From assembly GCF_000002985.6 (NCBI RefSeq), contig NC_003279.8:2418001-2482000 (forward strand): a DNA stretch of 64,000 nucleotides. The letters run 5' to 3'. This DNA comes from Caenorhabditis elegans. Its lineage: Eukaryota > Nematoda > Chromadorea > Rhabditida > Rhabditidae. Positions 1 to 10,103 of the stretch are shown here, piece after piece. Numbering within the stretch: the stretch's first letter is position 1; each line of letters starts with the position of its first letter. The notes below the pieces were generated by a model that was not told the DNA's origin, ran no database searches, and saw only the letters and a program-made list of their open reading frames with translations. Made by a program: the position numbers and the translations under genes.

Positions 1-311
1 GTTGGGTCTCGTTAGGAATTGGCGGGAAAACCGTTTTTGCCAATTTTCCAGCATTTTTCGCTGTTTTCAATGAGTTTTTTTTTGTCAAAATTGAAAAAGT
101 TAATGTCATAATCATTTTTAACCATAATTTCGGCATAAAAACATAAAAAATAACGAAAAATGCTTGAAAACGGGTAAAATCGTCGGAAGTAATCGTTATT
201 TCGACCTAAAACTTATAAAAAATATGAAAAAAAGCTTAAAAATTGGCAAGAATAATGTAAAACATTTGAATTTCCCGTCTTGCCGCCAAATATTTACCTA
301 ACGAGACCCAT
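1..311. repeat. palindromic foldback repeat
   Basis: The first ~30 bases (GGGTCTCGTTAGGAATTGGC) reappear inverted at about 281-311 (GCCGCCAAATATTTACCTAA, then CGAGACCC). The interior is also loosely self-complementary. It looks like a non-coding palindromic MITE. No ORF is inside. The left end may continue outside the window. Confidence 0.7.
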
Positions 312-596
312 CGTTTAGGGGCGGGGCGCGTAATTTTTCGCGCCCAGATAATAATCCGTAATATTTCCAGATCTACCTACACCAATTCTCCCATGGTTTT
401 GTGAACAATGCATTCCGTTTTTTGATCGTTTCCCGTTCAAGCTATTCACTTTTATGAACAAAAATAATTTTTCATACTTTTTTAAACCTGCATCACATAA
501 AACATTGAATAGAAAAAATAATAAAAATAATTTAAATACAAAATTTTCTGATTCGACTACTACAATAATTCAGCGGCGGAAGAGGTTATCGGGGGC
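312..596. other. spacer and 3' UTR of the ETF-beta gene
   Basis: No coding signal is seen. The stretch immediately left of 597 must hold the 3' UTR and cleavage site of the minus-strand ETF-beta gene. It is AT-rich and I cannot single out the poly(A) signal with confidence. Confidence 0.4.
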
Positions 597-2346
597 TTAA
601 GCCTTGACGAATCCCTTCTCCTTGAGCTTGGCGACAAGTGCCGAGACATCGTCGACGAATCCTCCGGCCTGGCGAACTGGTGGCTCGGTGACTTCAAGAG
701 TTTCAGTTTGTGGTGTGATATCTACATTCAGATCTTTGATTGGAATGTTCTTCAGTGGCTTCTTCTTGGCCTTCATGATGTTTGGAAGAGTCGCGTAGCG
801 GGGCTCGTTGAGGCGAAGATCGGCGGATAGGACGAATGGCACTTTGACCTGGAAAATAGAAAATTTTTCGAATAAAACTTTAGATCCGTGAATTTTGCAA
901 ACAAAATAGCGGCGCGCAGAAATAGGGGCGGGGCGTTATTTTGCAACCTTGCGGCACGGTTTTTCCTCCTTTTTTCGCTTTTTCAATTTTTCATGTTTTA
1001 ATCTCCTTTTTTTTCGAATAAGAACGTTATTTAATTAACTATCAAAATTTATTAATCGATCCTTGAATTTTGCAAGAAATTTTGTCGCCCAGAAAGTGGG
1101 GCGGGGCATAGCTTTTGCAACACTGCCGCACGGGGTTTGCCTCCGCCCCTTTTCTACTGCTTTTAAGCTTTTCTTGTTGATTTTTTCAATAATTTCTTTT
1201 TTTTTCGAATGAAAATCCAATTCGAAAAAAAAGAGAAAAATCGAAACTTTATTGAAAAAATCAACAAAAAAAGCAGTGGAAAAGGGGCGGAGACAAACCC
1301 CGTGCGGCAGTGTTGCGTAAGCTACGCTCCGCCCCACTTTCTGTGCGACAAATTTTTGCAAAATTTAAGGATCGATTAATAAATTTTGATTTTAAATTAA
1401 ATAACGTTCTCATTCGAAAAAAGAGATTAAAACATGAAAAATTGAAAAAATCAAACAAAAAACAAGCGGAAAAAGGAAAAACCGTGCCGCAGGGTTGCAA
1501 TATCAAGCCCCGTCTCGCGTTCTGTGCGGGGCTGCTTTTCACGGCTATCGATCGATATAGTAAGAATCACCTTAATCGTGTCAAGACCTCCATCAATTTC
1601 ACGGGTGACCTTCATGTGTCCAGCGCCTGCGTCTTCAACCTTCGACGCGTAGAGAGCCTGTGGCCACTCGAGCAGGCCAGCGAGAATCGGAGCAGTTTGC
1701 GACGAATCATCATCGATTGCCTGCTTTCCGAGAAAAACCGCGTCGAACTTCTCCTGCTCGACAATCTTCTGAAGCGCCTTCGCCACGTGGAATGACTCGA
1801 GCTTGCCAGCTTCGGCGTCGGTCACCTGAACGTGAACTGCCTTGTCGGCGCCCTTCGCCAACGCGGTCCGGAGCACTTCGGCGGATTTTGGTCCGCCGAG
1901 CGAGAACGCGACGACTTCGGTGGCGAGCTTCTTCTCCTTGAGCTTGACGGCCTCCTCTAAAGCGATCTCGTCGAATGGATTCATGCTGTGTTGAACTCCT
2001 TCGGTGACGACTCCCGAGCGGTCCGGCTTGACACGGATCTGGAAATTTTGGGCTTTTATAGAATCGAAATGTGTCTAAAATCTCCAATTTATCCAAGTTT
2101 TCCGTGTCACAGCGGTTGGAAATCAGCTTTTATTGCCAATTTTAATCGATTTTCCGTTGATTGGGGTACACTTTGAGCCAAAAATGACAAAAAACTGATT
2201 TCCAACTGCTGCGACACGGAAAAGTTGGTGAAATTCAAGATTTTCGCCGAAATTAAGCTGTTTTTTCGAATTTTTTGCTCTTTTTCCTGAAATCCTACCT
2301 TGACAGCATAGTCGACAACTCTCTTGACTCCGACGAGAATCTTCAT
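597..2346 (-). CDS. electron transfer flavoprotein subunit beta (ETFB)
   Basis: Three exons on the minus strand: 2346-2299, 2038-1571 and 848-597 (stop). All junctions are GT/AG and in phase, giving 255 residues, the length of human ETFB. The protein starts MKILVGVKRVVDYAVK, continues IRVKPDRSGVVTEGVQHSMN, has the family stretch GKQAIDDDSSQTAPILAG, and its last exon carries ADLRLNEPRYATLPNIMKAK. Family knowledge: with ETF-alpha it forms the mitochondrial matrix flavoprotein that passes electrons from acyl-CoA dehydrogenases to ETF-ubiquinone oxidoreductase; the beta chain holds AMP. A TTTTTCTTCCAG acceptor 8 bases before the ATG (AG at 2355-2354) suggests trans-splicing. Intron 2 (849-1570) is mostly one foldback. 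I recall this as F23C8.5. Confidence 0.95.
903..1532. repeat. ~630-bp palindrome inside ETFB intron 2
   Basis: Two arms of about 300 bp are inverted around ~1217. Examples: GGGGCGGGGCATAGCTTTTG near 1100 pairs with the inverse near 1315-1335; TAATCGATCCTTGAATTTTG near 1054-1073 pairs with 1356-1378; TTGCGGCACGGTTTTTCC near 950 pairs with 1475-1495. No coding potential. It fills most of the intron and would form a strong hairpin in the pre-mRNA. Confidence 0.85.
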
Positions 2347-2961
2347 CGCTTGGCTGGAAGAAAAACTGGGAATAAATTTATTTATTTATTAATAAATGAA
2401 GAAATGATCGAAAAAAACAGCGGCGGCGGGGTCAAAGTACACACTTCAGAGTTCAGAATTTGATTTTTAAATTTGAATCAATTAATTAAAGCCGAAATTC
2501 GAAATTTTAGCCGAAAAATGTTTAAAATAGCTTTAAAACTGCCACGTTTTTCCTTAAAAACCTTCGAAAATTCCGTTTTTTATAGAAAATTCGTGAAAAA
2601 TAAGAATAAAAATAATAAAACAAGTGATGAGAGAGATAAGACGATGTGGAGAGAGAGTGTGGGAAGACGAGAGACGCAGAGAATGAAACGCGGGCGGTGA
2701 TTGTTGTGGCCTACACGTAAGCGACCGATTTGTAGAAAAAATGTTCTGAAAAATAAAAGAATAAATATTTCGAAGAAGACATGAGCTGAACTTCGTAGAT
2801 CTAGATAGATTAGATAAAACAAAAAAAAAGCAGAAAAATTGTTGCTTCATTATTGAGAGAAATGTTGTATATACAAGAAAAAAAGCAGTATCTTAATTTT
2901 AAAAATGAAACCGTCAGCAGAATATTCATATTCACAGAAATTTCTTGAGAAATCTGGAAGA
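2347..2961. other. intergenic spacer, ETFB promoter and did-2 3' UTR
   Basis: 615 bases separate the two minus-strand genes. The part next to 2961 serves as the did-2 3' UTR; the part next to 2347 is ETFB upstream sequence. The only notable content is a GA-rich stretch at about 2628-2700 that includes a TCTGCGTCTC box on the minus strand. No ORF is credible. Confidence 0.5.
2671..2680 (-). promoter_or_regulatory. TCTGCGTCTC promoter-type box upstream of ETFB
   Basis: Read on the minus strand the word is TCTGCGTCTC, within a GA/TC-rich run about 325 bases before the ETFB start codon. Words of the CTGCGTCTC type are known to be over-represented in C. elegans promoters. Function here is inferred only from word and position. 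Confidence 0.35.
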
Positions 2962-3697
2962 TCACATGTTGCGAAGAGCAGCCAGGCGTTCTGTGAGGTC
3001 CTTGTCTTCTGAAACAGCTTGCGTCCCGGTCGGCAGAGCAGTTGGCACGTTTGACGGAAGCTCCTGGTTGAGCTCGATGCCTGCCTTGTCGGCGGCCTCT
3101 GCAATCAGAGCATCCACCTGTGACTTCGGAGCATTCAACACTGTCGTTCCGTCCATCGTCTTTTCCATCGTCTTTGTGGTCACGTCGAGATCTTCGAAAT
3201 CTCTTTCGAATCTATCCATCAACTGTTGAACTTTCTCGAGATTCATGCTCTTCATGGCGCTTTCCATGGCTTTCACTACGCCGCTCATGCTGGCGGTTAC
3301 TCGTTTTTGTGTGGCGGCGGTTTGAACTCGGGCGGCCACTGCGTCGATTCTGGCGGCCATTTTAATGTAGTTCACTGCTTCATTCTTCTTCCTGATCGCA
3401 TTTTCAGCATGAACCTGTGCGACTTCTTTGTTTCCTTTCTGGAAAAAATCGAATTTAAAAAATAATTGTTTTTTTTTTCATTTTTAATTATTTTTTACCT
3501 TAATAGCTGCCGTCAGCTTGTCTTTCTCGACCTTTTCATCCTTCTCGCATCGTTGAGCATTCTTTTCCAACTGTTTCGCTGCGAATTTAAGATCAAATAA
3601 GTGTTCTGGAAGATAAAAACATGAAAATAAGTCAAAATCAAGAGAAATCAATTTGAAACTCACTTTCCAAGGCCATACTGCTTTCTCCGGCTCCCAT
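2962..3697 (-). CDS. did-2: ESCRT-III subunit CHMP1 / DID-2
   Basis: Three exons: 3697-3664, 3605-3499 and 3438-2962, in phase, 205 residues (human CHMP1A 196). It begins MGAGESSMALEKHLFDLKFA followed by the basic helix AAKQLEKNAQRCEKDEKVEK, as in CHMP1 (LKFTAKQLEK). The body is a predicted coiled helical Snf7-type fold (KVQQLMDRFERDFEDLDV). The C-terminal LTERLAALRNM is a MIT-interacting motif for Vps4/LIP5-type partners. Family role: late-acting ESCRT-III factor in multivesicular body sorting and abscission, recruiting Vps4. A TATTTCAG acceptor (AG at 3735-3734) 36 bases before the ATG is a likely trans-splice site. It sits 707 bases downstream of the tyrosine kinase stop. Confidence 0.95.
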
Positions 3698-4404
3698 GAT
3701 GATTTTATGTGTATTAAGCTGGTATTTGAGTTTCTGAAATACGAGAATTACGGTGAGAAAGTGCTTTTATAAGTTAAATTTCGCAAGAAAGCGATAAAAA
3801 CAAATTCATGAGTCATGTGTGTGTATCTGCGGACTTTACGTCATAAACGACGACACTTGATGTCCGCAAGCAGCGGATCTTACGACAATTTTGGGTTGTA
3901 GAAATTTCTGTATTTTAAGTCGGTTTCAGGCTATAAAACACAAAATTATCAACGTCAAAAATATTTCCAGATCCGCTATATGAATTTGAAAAAATTAACA
4001 TCGTAATTTCACCGATAGATAAAATCGCACAAAAATAAACTACCATAAACTTTTTTGCGTGCCAAGACCAATCTGAATAAATCTGTGCGCCTTTCTTTGA
4101 AAATTACTGTAATTATCGACTTTTCGTAGTTTTTTTGTAAAAAAAATTGAATTTATTCATCAATAAACTAACAAAAAACAGTATATGTTTTAACAAATCA
4201 AAAGAAATAAAAAAATTGAAGAAAATACCGCAATTTTTAAATTACAGTACTCTTTAAAGGCGCACACCTTCACGCATTTAACAAACAATTGTCGTTTCGA
4301 GACCAGGTACCGTATTCTTCTCTCGAATTCTCAGGGTAATAAAACAATTTTATTAACATCTCAAGTCAAAACTATCAAAACTTTATTTCCGAACAAATCA
4401 AAGA
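3698..4404. other. intergenic spacer with palindromic repeat
   Basis: Contains the did-2 upstream region and the 3' flank of the tyrosine kinase. An odd GC-rich stretch lies at 3825-3890 with TGCGGACTTTACGTC and, inverted, GATGTCCGCA. The rest is occupied by the GTGCGCCTTTAAAG palindromic MITE listed separately. No gene seen. Confidence 0.5.
4060..4320. repeat. palindromic MITE, GTGCGCCTTTAAAG family
   Basis: The left arm has CTGTGCGCCTTTCTTTGAAA then ATTACTGTAATT. The right arm has AATTACAGTACTCTTTAAAG then GCGCACACC. Outside the right arm is GTTTCGAGACCAGGTACCGT. The same words recur at 36080-36360, 63455-63735 and, as degraded or half copies, near 14190-14330 and 15715-15790. Non-coding, dispersed. 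Confidence 0.75.
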
Positions 4405-7073
4405 TCACTTCGGCTTCTTCTTGTTGTTTCTCTTCACCGAGAACATTGGCGGCTTCATCGTCTTCATCTCCTCCTCGGTCGAGCGATTGCTCGATAGAAT
4501 CGATAGAACCACTGGCTTCATCCCAAAAGTTGTCTGAAGATAGCGCAGAACATCCGCCATGCTCACACGATCCGCCGGATTTTCAGCCCAGCAGTGCTTC
4601 TGAAAAATGAGAAATTAGTAATTAGCTATAATTTCAGATTCAAACCAACCGTGACATAGTCGCCGAATCTGAAGTCCACAAAGACCGGATCAAACCGCAT
4701 GCGGTATCCATTACGGACCTTTCCGACGACGTCAGCAACTCTCATGTCTGGGTACGGCTCCTTCCCATTCTCAGTGATCTCCCAAGCCATTATTCCTGAA
4801 AAAATGTCTATTTTATTTGAAAATGTTATTGGAAAGACTAACCGAACGCAAACACATCAGTCTTCGGACTATAAATCCCCGCTTTCAACGTCTCCGGAGC
4901 CAACCAACGAATCGGAACCTTCTTCGTCAGGTCCATGACATACGAGATTCCCTCACGGGATAACCCAAAATCCGCAATCTTGACCTGACCACCTCCATAC
5001 AGGCAATTTCTCGCCGCAATGTCTCGATGTAGAAGTTTCTTCTCGTGCATATACGAGATTCCACACGCTGCTTGGTAGATCATCTCCATCTTCTTGTCGG
5101 GCACCAAATTCGGATTCTTCTGAAGGTACGAGTCCAGGGCTCCACAATCCGCCAACTCCATGATGACGTACAGCGGCTCCTGGCTTGCACCAACTCCGTA
5201 GAATTTAACGACATTTGGATGCTGCAAAAAAATTAAATTTTTGGGCGAAATCGAAATTTAAAAGGAGTTTTCGAGTTTTTCAGAAAAAATAACTCAAAAT
5301 TTCTTCTATTTTTCAATTTTTCACAAGATTTCAGTGAGAAATCATTGCGTTTTCATGTAACCTGGGTCCCACCACGACTGTAAAATTTTTCTCAGTTACC
5401 GTACTCGCGAGTACGCACGCTTCTGGCTTCCCTTGAAATGGAAGAGTTTTTGCCGAACTAGGCCATTTTGGCTCGACCATATCTGGGGTAGATTTACGGC
5501 GCGTTGCGTGTCGCGTCGCGGCTCGGTTTTAGTTGTAAAACTAAATGTATTTGTCCGTGTAGAGTACACGACTTTTCCACGCGTTATCCGGCGGGCGATT
5601 GTCAATGGAGCGCGAAAAATTCAATGAGGAAGGCTAGAACCCCGTGTAGTTTTACAACTGAAATCGAGCCGCGACGCGACACGCAACGCGCCGTAAATCT
5701 ACCCTAGACATGGCCGAGCCAAAATGGCCTAGTTCGGCAAAAACTTCCATTTAATTTGATGAGGGAAGCCAGAAATCCGTGCTCGGTCCCGTCACGCCTA
5801 TGAAATTTTTCTCAGCTACCGTACTCGCGAATACGGGTACTGTAGCTGTGAAAGTTTCAGTCGTGTCGGGACCCAAAAGTCACGTTTTTCATAGATTTTC
5901 AGAGAATTTTCCCTGAAAAATATCAACTTACATCGAGATTTCTCATGAGCCGGGCTTCTCGCATAATTTCCTTGATTTGCTCCTTGTTCAGTGACTCCAG
6001 TTTGGCGGTTTTGATGGCACAATTCTCGACATTTCCATTCTTCAATGTCAGCTTTCCTTTCCAAACCTCGCCAAAAGCTCCTTCTCCCAACTTTTTCGTG
6101 AGCTCCACCTGCGAATGCTCAATCTCCCATGGTTGCTTCAAGATCGGAGTCTTCAGCACTGTCAGCTTCTTGATGGGCTCTTTCGAGGACATGTAGTAGT
6201 TGACGAGGGAGGCGATCGTCTCGAAACCTTTTGCTTCCAAAAATATTTGGTTGCTCGAGTTGAGACGCATAACATAGTGCTTCACCTAAAAAATTTGACA
6301 CTTAAAATGTACCACACGCTTGATGGGCTTCCAGGGTCCCTTTTATATTGAATAATGGCAGAGTTTTAGCGAGAGTGTTGGAAACCTCGGCCACGGCCAT
6401 GACCGCGACGCAGCTGCGTGCGGAGCGGCTCAATAAAAAAAGCCTATTATATTATCACGGATTTCTGGTTTCCCTCATAAATTGGCATGGAAGAGTTTGC
6501 CGAACCAGGCCATTTTGGCTCGGCCATATCTGGCGTCGATTTACGGAGCGTTGCGTGTCGCGTCGCGGCTCGAGTTTAGTTGTAAAACTAAATGTATTTG
6601 TCCGTGTGGAGTACACGACTTTCCCACGCGTTGTCCGGCGGGCGATTGCCAATGGAGCGCGAAAATTAAATGAGGAAAGCCAGAACCCCGTGTATTATTT
6701 TCGCGGAAAAATTAGCGAAAATGATGATAATTGTTTTGCTTCAGCCGCTGCTGCATCGCGGTCATGGCCGCGGCCGAGGTTCCTCCAAAACTCTGCCATT
6801 TCATTCTTCTACCGTACCCCTGCATCCTCCAACTCTTCACTCTGCATCGCCGAGAGCACATATTGACGTGGCTCGCCGGCCTTCGGCTCCGTACTTCTCA
6901 CGAGGAAGTCGCCATTCTTTCGAAGCATCGCCTGCAACAGTTGTATTTTCATTTCAACTTTCAGATGCTGGCGGAGGTTTTCCCCCCGGCCATGGACACA
7001 TAGGTACCTTAATATCCTCACGTGGGAGCAGTCCATGGTACCAGTGTTCCGAGTGAATATCTTTGTCGACCAT
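4405..7073 (-). CDS. SH2-containing non-receptor tyrosine kinase (Fer-like)
   Basis: Six exons: 7073-7008, 6931-6818, 6285-5932, 5221-4843, 4795-4650 and 4599-4405 (stop); the model closes in frame at 417 residues. An SH2 domain comes first (HWYHGLLPREDIK, residues ~10-22; FLVRST, R34 being the phosphotyrosine arginine). The kinase domain follows: LGEGAFGEVW (~126-135), AIK lysine ~152, HRDIAARN ~243-250, DFG ~262-264, VPIRWLAPE ending ~288. HRDIAARN and IRWLAPE mark a tyrosine kinase. There is no F-BAR region, so it belongs to the short SH2-kinase group expanded in Caenorhabditis. The tail is basic (KRNNKKKPK). The reading frame stays open a little upstream of the chosen ATG but without another ATG. 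Introns hold palindromic repeats on both sides of the exon at 6285-5932. I recall F23C8.7. Confidence 0.92.
5365..5870. repeat. nested palindromic repeat in kinase intron
   Basis: The outer arms contain AATTTTTCTCAGTTACCGTA near 5386 and AATTTTTCTCAGCTACCGTA near 5804, so that part is a direct repeat. The core is an inverted pair: GTAGATTTACGGCGCGTTGC near 5489 with GCAACGCGCCGTAAATCTAC near 5682, and GCCGAACTAGGCCATTTTGG near 5453 with its inverse near 5720. The same core family is at 6460-6690 and 34355-34600. Non-coding; ORFs across it are artefacts of the repeat. Confidence 0.8.
6350..6805. repeat. palindrome with a second palindrome inserted in its centre
   Basis: Outer arms: AATGGCAGAGTTTT at ~6354 and AAAACTCTGCCATT at ~6788, plus CTCGGCCACGGCCATGACCG near 6390 against CGGTCATGGCCGCGGCCGAG near 6760. 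Inner element about 6460-6690 with the GTTGCGTGTCGCGTCGCGGC core of the 5365 repeat. The right outer arm ends just inside the flank of the exon at 6931-6818, so it abuts the donor site. Confidence 0.8.
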
Positions 7074-7364
7074 TATTAAGCCCTCTGGTTTATTGTCTTC
7101 AAAAATGAATGTTCTTCTTTTTGAACGTTCCTCCGAATTCCGATGAAGACGAGGCGATGATATTGAAAACTAATTGTGAAATAATAGATTTTTGTCGATT
7201 CCCCCCGAACTGAAGTTCAATTGATCTTATCTTTCCGGGGACGTAAAACTAGTCCACGTGGAAAATATTGTTAATTTAATCTTATATTATAGCGTTGTTT
7301 ACGTGTTTTTATTTTATTTTGTAAATTTAAATGAAATTCAAATTACTACATAGGTCCTGTTAAC
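7074..7364. promoter_or_regulatory. upstream region of the tyrosine kinase gene
   Basis: AT-rich single-copy-looking DNA between the kinase start and the satellite. It includes CTTATC (GATA-type) words near 7225-7235. No clean trans-splice acceptor is visible close to the ATG. Assignment as promoter rests on position only. Confidence 0.3.
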
Positions 7365-7697
7365 CTTCGATGCACCATGACACTAATCCCAATTCGACAG
7401 CCTATATCTCCGTTGATTTCGTAGCTATTGAAAACTTTTAAACTACGAAATTATAGAAAATTATGTGAGCAATATTTTGCTAGTTGATGGTTTTTTGATA
7501 ACTACAAAGACAATCGAGATATGAGCTTCCAAAGTTAGCTGGGCTACTAGTGATCGATGCACCATGTCTTTGACCGTTTATATCTCCGTTCCTATTGCAG
7601 CTATCAAAAACTTTTTAAATACAAAACTATGGAAAATTATATGCAAAATAGTTTGCCAGTTGACAGTTTTTTGATAACTTTAAAAGCAATTGAGATA

Positions 7698-8077
7698 TAC
7701 CGTATATTCTCTATTAGTGCTGCATATCCAGTAGTGCTGCAGGGTCTATTAGTGCTGCACCCTATTTTCTATTGAAAGAATCACTCGACAGTTTCGATAT
7801 TTTTGGGGTTTTTTTTTGTATATTTTTGATGATTTTTTGTTAATTTACGAAAGTAATTGAATTATTGGGTCTTTTTGTTACAAAAGTTCGCACTTTTTAT
7901 GAATTTCTGCTTAAAAAATGAGCTTTTGTGACTAAAAACTAGTGATCTATAATTGAAAATAGCCGTTCGAAAATTAATGCTGCAGTCTCCAGTAGTACTG
8001 CAGTCTCTAATAGTGCTGCATTAAAAAAGGGCCTGGAAATTAGTGCTGCATCCAGCACTAATAGAGAATATACGGTA
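7698..8077. mobile_element. palindromic MITE with TACCGTATATTC ends
   Basis: Terminal inverted repeats TACCGTATATTCTCTATTAG at 7698 and its inverse ending at 8077, with repeated TAGTGCTGCA words inside both arms. If the outer TA is a duplicated target the ends are CCGTATATTC. The host satellite resumes on the right. A second, shorter copy lies at 26473-26591. No ORF. Confidence 0.85.
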
Positions 8078-8410
8078 GGCTTTCAAAGTTTAGTGTGCTA
8101 TTTGTTATCGATGCACCATGTCTTTTATAGCTTGTACCTTGAATCATTTTGTAGATTTTGAATGCAATTCAAATTATTAAACTATAGAAAATAATTTTTT
8201 GGTCAAATTGAGCACAGATGAGATAAGTTGTTAAAGTAATTTCGGGAACCCCATTGATCGATGCACCATGTCTTGGCAGCTCATATTTCTGTTAGTTTTA
8301 TAGCTATCAGTAACTTTGTAATTATAAAACTGTAAAAAAAACTTAATACAAATTTTTTTGCAAGTCAAAATGTTTCTCAAAGCGAAAATAAAGACAACCG
8401 AGATCCTCAA

Positions 8411-9379
8411 CAAGGGTGTCAGTGTCCCGTAAAAATTACAAAAACGGGACAACGGGAATTCCCGTTCCCGCGAAAACACCCAAAAAACGGGACAACGGGA
8501 CATCCCGTTCCCGTGAAAACGCCGCTCAAAAACGGGACAAAAGACGTCCCGTTCCCGTAAAAATGACAAAAACTGGACAACGGGAATTCCCGTTCCCGTG
8601 AAAACACCCTAAAAACGGGACAACGGGACAAACGGGACACGGGAATTGACACCAGGGGTGTGCTGATAACCGATTTTTTCGGCAAACGGATAAATCGGCT
8701 AATGCCGATTTTTTGAGAACCGGCTAACGGCTAATTCGGCTAACGGCTAATTTCAAAATTTTCGGCTAACGGCTAATTCGGCTAATCTCAGTCATTCAAA
8801 TCGGCTAATTTTCGGCTAATTCGGAAAATATTCATCTGGTTAAGCTTTTTTTGTCCATTCTGTTAATTCAGGTTTTGGGTTAAATTTTTCACTGTTATTG
8901 AGCAAATTCAGGGATGAACGACTGTTCAAATAGGAAAAAATCATACAAATTCACCACATTTTGTTTTCCAAAAAAATATGTTAGTTGAATTAGCCGAAAT
9001 AGCCGATCGGCGAATTCGGCTAACATCGGCCAAAATCGGCTTACGGATAACTACGTATTAGCCGAACTGCCAAAAAGTCGGCTAACGGCTAATTCGGCTA
9101 ATCGGTAAAAAGGTCGGCTAACGGATAATTCGGCTAATATTAGCCGAGTTAGCCGAATCAGCCGATCGGCGAATTCGGTTAACATCGGCCAAAATCGGCT
9201 TACGGATAACTACGTATTAGCCGAACTGCCAAAAAGTCGGCTAACGGCTAATTCGGCTAATCGGTAAAAAGGTCGGCTAACGGATAATTCGGCTAATATT
9301 AGCCGAGTTAGCCGAATTAGCCGATCGGCGAATTCGGCTAAATCGGCTATTATCCGCACACCCCTGATTGACACCCTTG
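8411..9379. mobile_element. hAT-type non-autonomous element (outer, interrupted)
   Basis: Ends CAAGGGTGTCA (8411-8421) and TGACACCCTTG (9369-9379), flanked by a perfect 8-bp target-site duplication ATCCTCAA (8403-8410 and 9380-9387). YARGGGTG-type ends with 8-bp duplications are the signature of the hAT superfamily. The body (about 8422-8645) is tandem CGGGACAACGGGAATTCCCG-like units. A second element occupies 8653-9366, only five bases from the outer element's end. No transposase is present. Confidence 0.9.
8653..9366. mobile_element. hAT-type non-autonomous element (inner, nested)
   Basis: Ends CAGGGGTGTGC and GCACACCCCTG with a perfect 8-bp duplication ATTGACAC (8645-8652 and 9367-9374). 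The body is made of short GGCTAATTCGGCTAACGGCT units. A ~150-bp block (about 9000-9150) is repeated almost exactly at about 9160-9310. No coding capacity. It inserted after the outer element. Confidence 0.9.
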
Positions 9380-9585
9380 ATCCTCAATGCACCATGTGCC
9401 CCACTCAACTTTGATATTTTATATTTCCGTTCATTTTGTAGCTATCAAAAACTTTTTAACTAACTGCAAAGACAATCGAGATATGAGCATCCAAAGTTGA
9501 GTGTGTTACTCGTAATCGATGCACCATGTCTTTGGCAACTCATATTTTGGTTGATTTTGTGGGGATCAGCAATTCCTGCAATTTG

Positions 9586-10103
9586 TGTATGAAATCATTG
9601 CATGATTCATACCTCAATCAAGCAAAAAGCGAAAGAATTCAATAATGGATTAATAATTGATTTATATTTTGATTTATTGTTTCAATTGTTAATAACGTCT
9701 GAGTCAAACACAATCATCCTTTGATGTACACCGACTTTCCTCCAACCTTTTTCTGTCCCCATCAAACTCTCTTATCACTACCACCACAGCATCTTGGCTC
9801 CGCCTATTTTTCCTACCTATATATACCATCTCCAATATTGTATTACCAGCCGTGGACCGCACCTACGGCGCGGCCCCCGACTTTTTTGAGAAAACACATT
9901 AGATATACGGTGTCTATCGCGGACCTCGATCGATGTCTGCTGCGCATTTAGCATAAGGTTTCCCAAAATTTCGTTGCTCTGATCAGAGATCAAACTACAT
10001 AGGGACAGAAGGACACGCGCTTTATATATAGTAAATGATTTATCTTTCCTATTCTAACAATAAATGAATGTAAAGCCCCAGCCGGCCCAACCCGTTTATT
10101 ACA
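9586..10103. repeat. 5' LTR with a ~193-bp insertion
   Basis: Matches LTR2 almost base for base up to ATATTGTATTA at 9845 and again from TTTATCTTTCC at 10039. Everything between is foreign and absent from LTR2. Without it the LTR would be ~325 bp, the length of LTR2. TATATATA (near 9820) and AATAAATGAATG (near 10062) could serve as promoter and poly(A) words. Confidence 0.92.
9846..10038 (-). mobile_element. Helitron-like insertion inside the 5' LTR
   Basis: The empty site can be read from LTR2: the insert sits between A and T. On the minus strand it begins TCATTTACTATATATAAAGC and ends with a GC hairpin (GGGCCGCGCC, loop GTA, GGTGCGGTCC) then ACGGCTGG. A 5' TC, a subterminal 3' hairpin, a CTRR-type end (CTGG) and A/T insertion without target duplication are Helitron traits. 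A related hairpin is at ~20495-20522. No helicase ORF, so non-autonomous. Confidence 0.65.

Larger units (their letters stand above)
7365..9545. repeat. satellite array (left block), interrupted by transposons
   Basis: Degenerate units of roughly 165-195 bp, each with the word GATGCACCATGTCTTTG, then TATATCTCCGTTCATTTTGT, AACTATAGAAAATTA, GTTGACAGTTTTTTGATAAC and GAGATATGAGCTTTCAAAGT. Unit starts are seen near 7369, 7554, 8108, 8260, 9386 and 9518. A MITE at 7698-8077 and a nested hAT-type insertion at 8411-9379 split it. The LTR retrotransposon begins at its right edge. No coding content. Confidence 0.85.

Noticed and set aside
6348..6866. 172-codon plus-strand ORF in the tyrosine kinase gene
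   Set aside because: It crosses two palindromes and the antisense of real kinase exon 6931-6818; the antisense copy of the same repeats opens similar ORFs at 5433 and 34376.
8231..8685. Overlapping ORFs on both strands rich in Arg, Pro and Phe
   Set aside because: They are read-through of CGGGAACGGG-type tandem units in a hAT element; frames on both strands are equally open and have no start or splice context.
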